A DNA stretch of 9,009 nucleotides, from the NCBI GenBank assembly GCA_005776735.1, contig SXOM01000196.1, positions 1-9,009 on the forward strand, written 5' to 3'. The notes beneath the pieces were generated by a model. That model made no database searches. It was given only the letters and a program-made list of their open reading frames with translations, and was not told the origin of the DNA. This DNA is from Pseudomonadota bacterium (GTDB lineage: Bacteria; Myxococcota_A; UBA796; SXON01). The first letter of the stretch is position 1. Each line of letters starts with the position of its first letter. Of the stretch, positions 1 through 6,944 are shown one piece after another. The position numbers and the translations under genes were made by a program.

Positions 1-1
1 C

Positions 2-727
2 GCGGGGCGGGCGCCCGAGAAGCTGACGCGCGCCTTGCAGAAGTTGGCCACCCGCAAGGACGTGGTGCACTGGTCCGACGCGCTCCTGGAGTCGTTCCGG
101 CGGGTGGGCGCCGAGCACGGCGGGGTCGAAGGCGCCATCCTGCAGAGCCCGGGGCTGGTCAAGTCGCTGGTCAAGCCGAAGCTGATGGCCAACCCGGCCA
201 CCCACGCCGCGCTCACCAACACCGTCAACGTGACCGGCTTCTTCGGGGGCAAGGCGCCCAACGTGGTCCCGAGCGAGGTCGGGGCGGTGCTGGACTGCCG
301 CATCCTCCCCGGGCAGACCGCCGACGCCCTGGTGCAGGAGCTCACGGCGCTGGTCGACGACCCGGCGGTCCGCTTCGAGATCACCTCCACGACCCACGCC
401 AACGGGTCCCCCTGGGACGACCCGTTCTTCGCCGCGCTCGCGGCGCGCGCGGTCGAGGGCCAGGAGCACGCCGTGGCCGGGCCCGTCGTGAGCGTCGGCT
501 ACACCGACAGCCAGGCGCTCCGGCCGCTCGGGGTGCACGCGTACGGCTACGTCCCGTTCGTCATCGACCCCAAGCTCCTCGGCACCACGCACGGCGACGA
601 CGAGCGTGTGCCCGTCGACCAGCTCCAGCCCGGCCTGCGGCGGCTCATGGCGGCGGTGCTCGACGTGAGCCTGGACGTCCCCGCCGGCGCACGCCCCCCC
701 GTGCCGCACCCGGCCGGACCCCGCTGA
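2..727 (+). CDS. M20-family zinc metallopeptidase, C-terminal part (5' end outside window)
   Basis: The reading frame is open from base 2 to a TGA at 725-727, giving 241 codons. The TTG at 35 is in frame but is unlikely to be the true start, because the fold is already under way there. The visible part covers the end of the M20 dimerisation (lid) domain and the C-terminal half of the catalytic domain. Recognisable pieces are KAPNVVPSEVGAVLDCRILPGQ, the usual 'N-V-I-P' and 'D-x-R' strand pair; YTDSQALRPLGVHAYGY, the family's T-D-S motif; and THGDDERV, whose His is the expected C-terminal zinc ligand. M20 enzymes hydrolyse peptide or N-acyl amide bonds with two zinc ions. The pattern is closest to carboxypeptidase-S/PM20D1-type members, but the substrate cannot be read from this. 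The N-terminal zinc ligands are outside the window. The gene converges on the M19-like gene. Confidence 0.9.
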   Translation, partial: AGRAPEKLTRALQKLATRKDVVHWSDALLESFRRVGAEHGGVEGAILQSPGLVKSLVKPKLMANPATHAALTNTVNVTGFFGGKAPNVVPSEVGAVLDCRILPGQTADALVQELTALVDDPAVRFEITSTTHANGSPWDDPFFAALAARAVEGQEHAVAGPVVSVGYTDSQALRPLGVHAYGYVPFVIDPKLLGTTHGDDERVPVDQLQPGLRRLMAAVLDVSLDVPAGARPPVPHPAGPR

Positions 728-742
728 ACCAAGCCGGCGCGG

Positions 743-791
743 GGGCCACCCCGCGACCGCCCGGGCGCGCACCGAGTCCGGCGGGTGGCCC
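743..791. terminator. Possible bidirectional hairpin between convergent genes
   Basis: Bases 743-751 (GGGCCACCC) and 783-791 (GGGTGGCCC) are perfect inverted repeats, separated by 31 bases that are themselves GC-rich and able to fold. They lie in the 103-base gap between two converging genes (stops at 727 and 831), where a two-way terminator would be expected. No T-tract follows on either side, so this is not a standard intrinsic terminator. A nine-base match can also arise by chance at this GC content. Confidence 0.3.
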
Positions 792-830
792 GCTCCCGAC
801 GCGGCGCCCGGCGGAGGCGCGACGGGGCGC

Positions 831-2039
831 TCACGGCCGCGTCGCGCTGGCCTGGGCCACCGCCCACAGCTCCAGGAACCGCTCCGCGGAGGCGTCGAGC
901 GGGCGACGATCCGAGCCGGCTGCGGCCAACGCCTGGAACATCGGCTCCACGAGGTCGGCGCGCGCGAGGCCGAGCGTGTCCAACGCCGTCGCGCCGGGCG
1001 GTGCGGGAGCGCAACCGCGCGGACCGAACCGCGGACGAAGGTGGTCGACGCCGCCCTGGAAGTCCGAGCCCCACCCGAGCGGTCCCCCGCCGACGAGGTC
1101 GACGAAGTGGTCCCAGTGGACGCGGAAGTCATCCAGCGAACCCCGGCAGTTTCCGGGCACGGCCGGTCGAGGGGGCATGTGACCGAGGTTGGCGGTGACC
1201 CCCATCAGGCCACCCGCGGCGGTCAGGCGGCGCGCCTCGGTGTCGGACATCGCCGTGGGATCGTCGCGGACCGCGAGCGCGGTGACGTGGGTGTAGACCG
1301 GCGGGACGCCGCGCGACTCCAGGATCCCCAGCGCGTCGGAGAGGGCGGCGCGGGACAGGTGCGCGAGGTCCACGATCACGCCGGCGTCGGCCAGGCGAAC
1401 GATGGCCGCGCGACCCGCCGCCGTCAACCCGCGGGCTACGGGCGCCGACCGCTCCTTGCGGCAGCCGGGGAGATTCAACAGCGACAGGGCACCGGCCTGG
1501 CACCACGCGCCGCCGAAGGAGTTGTCGGCGAGGTGAACGGGTGTCACCACCGCCACACCGCGAGCGGCCCAGCGGCGCGCGTCGCCCGCCTCCTCCAGGA
1601 TGCCGGTGCCGCCCTCGATGCCGTGTACCACCGCCTTGCGCCCGCTCGCGACGATGTCGCGGGCCTCCCGCGGGGTGCGCGCCACCGCGAAGCGGTCGGC
1701 GTGCTGCGCCGCCCACCCGTCCACGTAGGCGAGCTGCCGCTCGATGTGCGCGGCCATCGACGCCCGAGACTCGAGCTCGGCGGTGAACGGGTTGGCGTAG
1801 GCGAGGCTCACCAGGACGGAGGGTCCCGGCGCGGCGAGCTCGTCGGTGCCGAGCTGGCGGACCAGGCCGTGCGCGTGGGTGCGCCCGCGGGGGAGCGGCG
1901 CGTCGAGGCCCCGCCCGTACACCGGCACCGCGAGGTGCCCGGCGAGGTGGATGTGCAGGTCGACGTACCCCGGCGTCGGCGGGTCTTCGGCGAGCGCGAG
2001 CGAGGCGGCGAGCAGGAGCACCCCCGAGGCTAACCTCAC
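831..2039 (-). CDS. Secreted peptidase M19 (membrane dipeptidase)-like metallohydrolase
   Basis: The 402-residue product matches the M19 (renal/membrane dipeptidase) TIM barrel in motif order, and its length is usual for the family. Members use two zinc ions to cleave dipeptides, including those with a D-residue. Residues 1-17 form a signal peptide (cleavage near ALA|EDPP), so the enzyme is exported. Motifs: H29-I-H31 on the first strand; E142 in HGIEGG, the bridging acid; H169 in VHLADNSFGG; H227 in VDLAHLS; H251 in YTHVTALAVRDDPTAMSD, the family's 'S-H-S-N-A-R' region; and D326 in GWGSDFQGG, matching the 'G-S-D-F-D-G' catalytic Asp. Typical M19 enzymes have H-x-D on strand 1, and here the Asp is His. 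The GTG start at 2039 overlaps the upstream gene's TGA (GTGA), which fixes the start and suggests coupled translation. It is the last gene of a three-gene unit. Dipeptidase activity is inferred, and the H-x-H change could mean another amide or lactone substrate. Confidence 0.85.
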   Translation of the reverse strand: MRLASGVLLLAASLALAEDPPTPGYVDLHIHLAGHLAVPVYGRGLDAPLPRGRTHAHGLVRQLGTDELAAPGPSVLVSLAYANPFTAELESRASMAAHIERQLAYVDGWAAQHADRFAVARTPREARDIVASGRKAVVHGIEGGTGILEEAGDARRWAARGVAVVTPVHLADNSFGGAWCQAGALSLLNLPGCRKERSAPVARGLTAAGRAAIVRLADAGVIVDLAHLSRAALSDALGILESRGVPPVYTHVTALAVRDDPTAMSDTEARRLTAAGGLMGVTANLGHMPPRPAVPGNCRGSLDDFRVHWDHFVDLVGGGPLGWGSDFQGGVDHLRPRFGPRGCAPAPPGATALDTLGLARADLVEPMFQALAAAGSDRRPLDASAERFLELWAVAQASATRP

Positions 2040-3559
2040 CGACGCCCGCGCCCCCCCTTCGGGCGCCGGCCCTCGTCCAGCCCCTGCTCGTCGGACTTCG
2101 ACGGCGCGGCGACGAACCCCTTGGCCGCAGCGGCGTCCTCGATCGCCTGGGCGTCGAACCCCGCGGGGAACGCGCCCAGGTCGAGGCCGAAGGCCGCCTT
2201 CCACGCCGGCCCGGGGGCGTTGGCCGGCGACCACTGGGTGTCGTTGTCGGGGCTCACGAACTGCACGCGCGGATCGGCCTTGGCCGCGGCGTAGAACGCC
2301 CGTTGGCCGGCCTGGATGGCCGCCTGCTCCGACTCGCCCCGCGTGGCGGCCGGAACGAGCTTGTCGGGGCCCCAGCGCGGACCGTAGAGGTTCTGGCTCC
2401 ACGGCTCCACCGAGTAGGCGTCGGTCGCGTGCCAGGAGATGCGACCCACCCACGACCGGCCCGGATCGAGCGCCCCCAGCCGCATCGTGAGCTCCGCGTC
2501 GGGCGTGAGGTAGGGGCAGGTGGCCGCGCACAACGCGTCGAACGCCGCGTCGAGCGCCGCCTTCGCGTCGGGGCGTGACCGGATGGCGGCCGCTTCTTCC
2601 TCCGAAGGGACCCAACGTTCGGGGCGCGCGAGAAACCCCCCGAGCCGCTTCGGGTTCACCAGCGCCGTGACCGCGGGCATCGCCGACACATCCCAGCCTT
2701 GCGCGAGCGCGAGGTGGACCTGGTACCCCAGGTCGACGATGGCGGTGTCGACGTCACCGACGTGCGCCCCCCCGCGCCGCGCCCTGGCGAAGCGGTAGGC
2801 CCGCGCCCACGCGTCGATCGCGCCGTGCCCCTCCTGGTGGGTGGGCAGCCCCGCGAGGATGCCCCCGACCACGGTGTTGGGGTGCACGGTGGTCTCCCCC
2901 TTGTCGACCTTGGCCACGCCGGCGGCGCGGAGGGCGGCGCTCCCCGGCCCCGCGGTCCACGTCGCGCGCAGCGCGTCCGCCACCGGGCCGCCGCCGTCGC
3001 GCGGGGTGACCCCGAGGCGCTTCTGCACCGCCAGGAGCGGGCCCGGCGCGCGCCGATCGAGCTCGAGCGTGCCGACGTCCATGCGAAACAACTGGTGCGC
3101 GACGTCGTCGACCTTGCGGTACTCCAAGAGGCGCAGGTGCTGGTTGATCGTCGGTCGCCGGGCCGACAGGAGCGTGTCCAACGCCGGGTCGACGACGCCC
3201 AGGGCGTCGAAGACCTCTCCGGTGAAGCTGGTCTCGACCGTGGTGATGCCCAGCGACTCGGTCAAGGCCAACCACTCCCGCACGGCCCGGGCTTCGCGCT
3301 CGGGGCGCAAGAAGTCGTTGATGTTGAGCGACAACGTCAGGTAGACGGTGCCCCGCGTGCCCGCCGGCGCCGGGCCGGCGTCGACGAAGCCGGGCGGCTC
3401 CGCGAGGCGCGGCGGCACCGGGCGTGCGGTGGGCGCCGCCTCCGCGGGGTGGATCGCCGGCAAGGCCGCCTGCGGTGCGGGGGCGGCGACCGGCGCCGGC
3501 GCCGTCGGGACCGGCGCGGCGCACGCCGCCACCACGAGGATCGCGGCGAGCCGGCTCAC
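2036..3559 (-). CDS. Lipoprotein of unknown function, probable diverged paralogue of the upstream deacetylase-like protein
   Basis: The product has 507 residues. A lipoprotein signal ends in VAAC with the lipidated Cys at 13, followed by a Pro/Ala-rich tether to about residue 66. The globular part starts with a strand-helix-strand pattern (TVYLTLSLNINDF, REWLALTESLGITTVETSFTGEVFDAL, ARRPTINQHLRL). This follows the first third of the preceding gene's product (VYFLVFAHHY, VQAAADAGQASTFTAFFDGILLDRL, RLGVAIGYHGE), and the C-terminal helix-strand pairs also correspond (QRAFYAAAKADPRVQFVS versus YRAFADYLASPGAKGVTLVT). I infer a shared NodB-like barrel. The GYHGEDVH histidine pair is not conserved; only H141 lies nearby. 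Residues 215-250 (KGETTVHPNT, LPTHQEGHG) and 360-400 (SWHATDAYSVEPWSQNLYG) contain several His and Trp. The C-terminal tail is basic (GRRPKGGRGRR). The GTG at 3559 overlaps the previous stop and has a GGAG at 3565-3568, five bases upstream. I do not recognise a named family. Confidence 0.8.
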   Translation of the reverse strand: MSRLAAILVVAACAAPVPTAPAPVAAPAPQAALPAIHPAEAAPTARPVPPRLAEPPGFVDAGPAPAGTRGTVYLTLSLNINDFLRPEREARAVREWLALTESLGITTVETSFTGEVFDALGVVDPALDTLLSARRPTINQHLRLLEYRKVDDVAHQLFRMDVGTLELDRRAPGPLLAVQKRLGVTPRDGGGPVADALRATWTAGPGSAALRAAGVAKVDKGETTVHPNTVVGGILAGLPTHQEGHGAIDAWARAYRFARARRGGAHVGDVDTAIVDLGYQVHLALAQGWDVSAMPAVTALVNPKRLGGFLARPERWVPSEEEAAAIRSRPDAKAALDAAFDALCAATCPYLTPDAELTMRLGALDPGRSWVGRISWHATDAYSVEPWSQNLYGPRWGPDKLVPAATRGESEQAAIQAGQRAFYAAAKADPRVQFVSPDNDTQWSPANAPGPAWKAAFGLDLGAFPAGFDAQAIEDAAAAKGFVAAPSKSDEQGLDEGRRPKGGRGRR

Positions 3560-5136
3560 TTCCACTCCACGGGGCGGGCGGTCCACATCGCGCCGCCGCG
3601 CCACGCGTCGACGTCGGGGGCCAGGGTGTGTGGATACGCCGCGTTGATCGCCCGCGCGGTGGGCGGCCACGGCTCCCCCGTCACCAACGTGACCCCCTTG
3701 GCGCCGGGCGAAGCGAGGTAGTCGGCGAACGCCCGATACGCCTGGTGGACGCCGATCCTCGTCTTCCCTGCGGCGACCGACGCCGGCGCCGCGCGCCACG
3801 GCGACGCCTGCACCGCGGCGAGCACCGCCTTGGCGGCGGACTCGACGTCCGCCCGGTCGAGGACACCCTTGGTGTTGACCACCGCGCCGGCCGGCTCGAG
3901 CGGGCCGTTGATCGTGGTCGTGGCGATCGGCGTGCGCTTTTGGGTGACGATGGCCTGCGCCATCACCTCCAGCGCATCGGCCAGGGCGACCGGCCGGCCC
4001 CCCACGCGCAGCGCATCCGGCGGGCCACCGGCCCAGGTCCGCACCACCTCGCGCGCCACCTCGGTCGGGTCGAGGCTCAGCTCGGGTCCCACCATCCGGT
4101 CGCGGAGCGTCGCGGCGTTGACGAACGCGGAGCCGGGGTGCGAGGCCACGTACGCGCCGAGGTAGTCGTACATGTCGGCGAGCTCGCCGGCATCGGCCGC
4201 GACGATGAGGCTCACCACCGTCGGCTCGCGGCGCGAGAGCGCCTCGATGTGCAGCCGGGTGCGCATGCCCCCCTCGGTCCACGCCGGGGGTGAGCTCGCG
4301 TGGCTCTGCCGCACCGCGGGCAGGCCCATGTACCAGAACGCCTGGGTGTCCTTGCCCAGGTACTCCTCGACCGTCGTGATGAGCGCGGGATTGCGACTCC
4401 GGGCCAGGTAGTGCGAAGCGAAGACGCCCGCGCCCTGCCACAACCGCAAACTCGGCGACAACGCGCGCATCGCAAACGCGCTCGGCGGCGTGGGGAGGCA
4501 GGTGCCACCGATGTACTGGACGTCTCCGAAGGTGGCGACCACCTGCGAGAGCCCGCCGCGCCGGCCCACGTCGAGCTTGCCCTGGTCGCGCGCGAGCCAC
4601 CCCTGCCCGTCGATCTGCACCCCCGACACCCCGTGGCTGTACCGGGTCTGGATGGCCTCGACCCCCTGGGCGAAGCTCATCCCGCCCGTCACCAGGCTCT
4701 TGTCGTCGCCGCCCCCGTCTTCGCTCGCGTCGACCACCGGGTACGGGCCGTGCACGTCTTCCCCGTGGTAGCCGATGGCGACGCCGAGCCGCCGCAGCTC
4801 CGGGATGAGCGTGGGGTCCTGCGCGTCGAGGCGATCCAGCAGGATGCCGTCGAAGAAGGCGGTGAACGTGGACGCCTGCCCGGCGTCGGCCGCGGCCTGG
4901 ACGACGGTACGCACCTCGGCGGCGGTGGGGTAGTACCCGCCCTTCCCGTTGTAGTGGTGGGCGAAGACCAGGAAGTACACCGGCGCGTCGCCCTTGGGGC
5001 CGTCGTCCACCGGAGGGCGCTTGCCGCCGCCGGGGCCGCCCGGCCCGCCTCCCCCGGGGCGCCGGGGGCCCGCCTCGGCGGTGGCCGCCAGCACGAGGAT
5101 CACCGCCGCCAGGGTCGTCCAGGGTCCGATGCGCAC
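3556..5136 (-). CDS. Secreted polysaccharide deacetylase-like (NodB-type barrel) protein with C-terminal wall-binding-like module
   Basis: The product has 526 residues. Residues 1-22 form a Sec signal peptide (TLAAVILVLAATAEA, cleavage near AEA|G), followed by a Gly/Pro linker to about residue 50. Residues 52-130 resemble the first half of a NodB-type barrel: a first strand with H60-H61, a helix, FTAFFDGILLDRL, then GYHGEDVHGPYP with H124 and H129 in the place of the metal-binding histidines. The classic D-D acid pair of strand 1 is absent. Residues 375-475 (ALRVGGRPVALADALEVMAQ, TPI..., then a helix ending HQAYRAFADYL) follow the spacing I recall for pseudomurein-binding-repeat modules of exported wall proteins. 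That comparison is from memory. I chose the GTG at 5136 because GGAGG (5141-5145) lies four bases upstream; an in-frame GTG at 5151 adds five residues. It is the first gene of a unit with two GTGA overlaps. Substrate unknown; carbohydrate N- or O-acetyl groups are the natural guess. Confidence 0.75.
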   Translation of the reverse strand: MRIGPWTTLAAVILVLAATAEAGPRRPGGGGPGGPGGGKRPPVDDGPKGDAPVYFLVFAHHYNGKGGYYPTAAEVRTVVQAAADAGQASTFTAFFDGILLDRLDAQDPTLIPELRRLGVAIGYHGEDVHGPYPVVDASEDGGGDDKSLVTGGMSFAQGVEAIQTRYSHGVSGVQIDGQGWLARDQGKLDVGRRGGLSQVVATFGDVQYIGGTCLPTPPSAFAMRALSPSLRLWQGAGVFASHYLARSRNPALITTVEEYLGKDTQAFWYMGLPAVRQSHASSPPAWTEGGMRTRLHIEALSRREPTVVSLIVAADAGELADMYDYLGAYVASHPGSAFVNAATLRDRMVGPELSLDPTEVAREVVRTWAGGPPDALRVGGRPVALADALEVMAQAIVTQKRTPIATTTINGPLEPAGAVVNTKGVLDRADVESAAKAVLAAVQASPWRAAPASVAAGKTRIGVHQAYRAFADYLASPGAKGVTLVTGEPWPPTARAINAAYPHTLAPDVDAWRGGAMWTARPVEWK

Positions 5137-5140
5137 GGCG

Positions 5141-5158
5141 CCTCCACCCACGAGCCTA
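5141..5158 (-). promoter_or_regulatory. Candidate -10 box and Shine-Dalgarno for the three-gene secreted unit
   Basis: Reading the minus strand, TAGGCT (5158-5153) fits the TANNNT form of a -10 element. It is followed by GGAGG (5145-5141), four bases before the GTG at 5136. A transcript starting about seven bases after the box would have a leader of roughly ten bases, just long enough for the ribosome site. No convincing -35 is visible. The preceding gene ends 138 bases upstream, so a separate promoter here is plausible. Confidence 0.4.
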
Positions 5159-5174
5159 TCGCGGGCGGGCGCGG

Positions 5175-5259
5175 CGCGACCGTCCCGAACGACTCCGGGG
5201 CCGCCCCGCGCCCGAGCGCGCTGCGCGCCCGCTTCGGCCCGACCTCGGGACCGGTCGCG
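5175..5259 (-). other. Nested inverted repeat between two minus-strand transcription units
   Basis: Three pairs of complementary arms are nested within 85 bases. The outer pair is 5175-5187 (CGCGACCGTCCCG) with 5246-5259, 13 bp with one bulged base. The middle pair is 5198-5203 (GGGCCG) with 5235-5240 (CGGCCC). The inner pair is 5216-5220 (GCGCG) with 5224-5228, with a three-base loop. A transcript reading through from the MBL-fold gene could fold into one long interrupted stem. No T-tract follows, so it could be an unusual terminator or RNA-stabilising 3' structure. If transcription starts upstream of it, it would be a leader element for the three-gene unit. The short inner stems could be chance at this GC content; the 13-bp outer arm is less likely to be. 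Confidence 0.4.
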
Positions 5260-5274
5260 GCGCAGCGCCCCCGC

Positions 5275-6123
5275 CTACATCCACCACGATTGGAGCGGCG
5301 CCAGGACCACCGGCCGCGCCCCCGCCGCGCGGATCTCTTCGACGAACCCCTCCACGTCCACCCCGGGGAGCTGCCGCGGCGGGGCTTCGATGGGGAGGGT
5401 GAAGTCGTCCCAGTGGCAGGGGATCACCACCTTCGGCCGCACCCGCTCCAACAAGCGACGTGTGTAGTCCTTCCGGTACTGGCGCCCGACCGCACAGAGC
5501 AGGAGCACATCGGCGGGGACCAACTCCTCGTCGAGGAAGTCGGCCGAGTCGACGTGCAGCACCGACAGCCCCTCCAACTGAAGCTGCCAATGGTACACGG
5601 CCCCGTGGCGAAGATGCCACACGCGCGGCGGCCACGGGGGCGGCGCGGTGATCTCCCCCGGCAGCGGCACGCGCCCCAAGAGCGCCTTGCCGTGGCGGGA
5701 ACGCCACGCGGTCGCGCAGGCCGCACCGCACACGACCGCTTCGCCGGGGCGCACCACGACCACCTGCCCGTCGTCGAGCCCCGCGGCCCGCGCGAGGTGC
5801 GCGGTGGACACGCTGCCCAGGAGCCGGGCCCCCGTCTGACGGCACAGGTCGGGGGCGTCGAGCGCGTGGTCGTGGTGGCTGTGGCCGACCAGGACCTCGT
5901 CGGCCGCCGGGATGTAGCGGCGTAGACGCTCACGATCCACCGGCAACCGGCCGAACGCGGTCCGAAACAGCCCGGGGCGCGACAGGTACGGGTCGAGCAC
6001 GAACGTGCGCGCCTGGCTCTGCACGACGAAGCCGGCGGTGCCCAGGAACGTGAAGCGCACCCGGCCGGACGACGGTTCGATCGTGTACTCGGGCGCCGGG
6101 CGCTCGAGGAGGGCGCGGATCAC
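5275..6123 (-). CDS. MBL-fold metallo-hydrolase (UlaG-like group)
   Basis: The 282-residue product has no signal peptide, so it is probably cytoplasmic. The metallo-beta-lactamase core is clear: the first strands FTFLGTAGFVVQS and TFVLDPYLSRPG, then GHSHHDHALD with the zinc-binding H-x-H-x-D-H set H81, H83, D85 and H86. Later come H190-V-D-S-A-D at the usual Asp-ligand strand and IPCHWDDF (H237) near the C-terminus, the last ligand position. The layout fits the UlaG/PhnP-like 'beta-lactamase superfamily' group, which hydrolyses phosphodiesters, lactones and similar bonds, but the substrate cannot be assigned. An acidic pair follows the C-terminal His, and the protein ends in SWWM. The GTG at 6123 shares GTGA with the nadC stop, so translation is probably coupled to nadC. 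No Shine-Dalgarno is visible, which supports coupling. A role beside NAD synthesis is possible but rests only on position. Confidence 0.88.
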   Translation of the reverse strand: MIRALLERPAPEYTIEPSSGRVRFTFLGTAGFVVQSQARTFVLDPYLSRPGLFRTAFGRLPVDRERLRRYIPAADEVLVGHSHHDHALDAPDLCRQTGARLLGSVSTAHLARAAGLDDGQVVVVRPGEAVVCGAACATAWRSRHGKALLGRVPLPGEITAPPPWPPRVWHLRHGAVYHWQLQLEGLSVLHVDSADFLDEELVPADVLLLCAVGRQYRKDYTRRLLERVRPKVVIPCHWDDFTLPIEAPPRQLPGVDVEGFVEEIRAAGARPVVLAPLQSWWM

Positions 6124-6935
6124 GCGGGCAGGATGCGCATGCTGAGGTCGACCCAGCGAGCGCGGTGGATGAGGCCCCCCATGCTCACCCGGTCGACCTG
6201 CAACGCGCGGAGCACCGGCAGCCGCTCGGGCGTGATGCCGCCCGACACCTCGAGGCGCACGCGGCCGGCCGCGACCCGCACCGCCTCGGCGAGCGTGGCG
6301 TCGTCCATGTTGTCGAGCAGGACGTCGTCGGCGCCGGCGGCGATGGCGTCGTGCAGCTCGGCGATCGACTCCACCTCGACCTCGACGCGCAGGAGCGGGT
6401 GGGCCGCCGCGCGCACGCGGGCCACCGCGGCGCGGATCCCCCCCGCCGCCACGATGTGGTTGTCCTTGATCATCACCCCGTCGAACAACCCGAACCGGTG
6501 GTTGCCCGCGCCGCCGTGCCGCACCGCGGCCTTCTCCAGTCGCCGCAGGCACGGGGTGGTCTTGCGGGTGTCGACCAGCTTGAGGCCCGGCGCCCGGCTG
6601 ACCGCCGCGCGGGTGTGTGTCGCGACTCCAGAGAGCCGCATGAGGAAGTTCAACGCCGCCCGCTCGCCGGTGAGGAGCCCGCGGAGCGGCCCGTCCACCC
6701 ACGCCACGGTGTCGTCCGGGCCCGCGTCGCCGCCGTCGGGCACGACCACGGTGTAGGCGCAGCCGAGCTGCCGGAAGACCTCGGCCGCGGCGCGGTGCCC
6801 GCTGAGCACGAGGGGCTCCTTGGCGTACAGGCGCGCACGCCCTTGCGACGCCTCCGACACACACGCTTCGGTGGTGAGGTCGGCGGGGCCGACGTCCTCC
6901 GCCAGGGTCAGGCGGACCAGCTCGTCCAGTTCCAT
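6120..6935 (-). CDS. nadC: Nicotinate-nucleotide pyrophosphorylase (quinolinate phosphoribosyltransferase)
   Basis: NadC converts quinolinate and PRPP to nicotinate mononucleotide, CO2 and pyrophosphate in de novo NAD synthesis in the cytoplasm. The 271-residue product is the normal length. Motifs are complete: EDVGPADLTTEA near the N-terminus; ERAALNFLMRLSGVAT at 91-106; DTRKTTPCLRRLEKAAVRHG at 122-141, with the substrate-binding Arg, Lys and His; GLFDGVMIKDNHI at 149-161; EVEVES at 185-190; LLDNM at 206-210; and SGGI at 231-234. The ATG at 6933-6935 is nine bases after the TAA of the spherulin-4-like gene, with no clear Shine-Dalgarno, suggesting co-transcription. Its stop overlaps the GTG of the MBL-fold gene. 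nadA and nadB are not in the window. Confidence 0.97.
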   Translation of the reverse strand: MELDELVRLTLAEDVGPADLTTEACVSEASQGRARLYAKEPLVLSGHRAAAEVFRQLGCAYTVVVPDGGDAGPDDTVAWVDGPLRGLLTGERAALNFLMRLSGVATHTRAAVSRAPGLKLVDTRKTTPCLRRLEKAAVRHGGAGNHRFGLFDGVMIKDNHIVAAGGIRAAVARVRAAAHPLLRVEVEVESIAELHDAIAAGADDVLLDNMDDATLAEAVRVAAGRVRLEVSGGITPERLPVLRALQVDRVSMGGLIHRARWVDLSMRILPA

Positions 6936-6944
6936 GACGCGGCG

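Noticed and set aside
1041..2033. Long plus-strand frame (330 codons) opposite the M19-like gene
   Set aside because: It is antisense to a gene with clear family motifs, and its composition (many Arg, Gly, Val, no motif) is that of a mirror frame in GC-rich DNA. Similar frames at 2699-3721, 4300-5925 and 6165-7823 were rejected for the same reason.
2040..2615. Upstream extension of the M19-like frame to 2615
   Set aside because: The added 192 residues overlap the upstream lipoprotein gene and lack similarity. The GTG at 2039 is followed at once by a good signal peptide.
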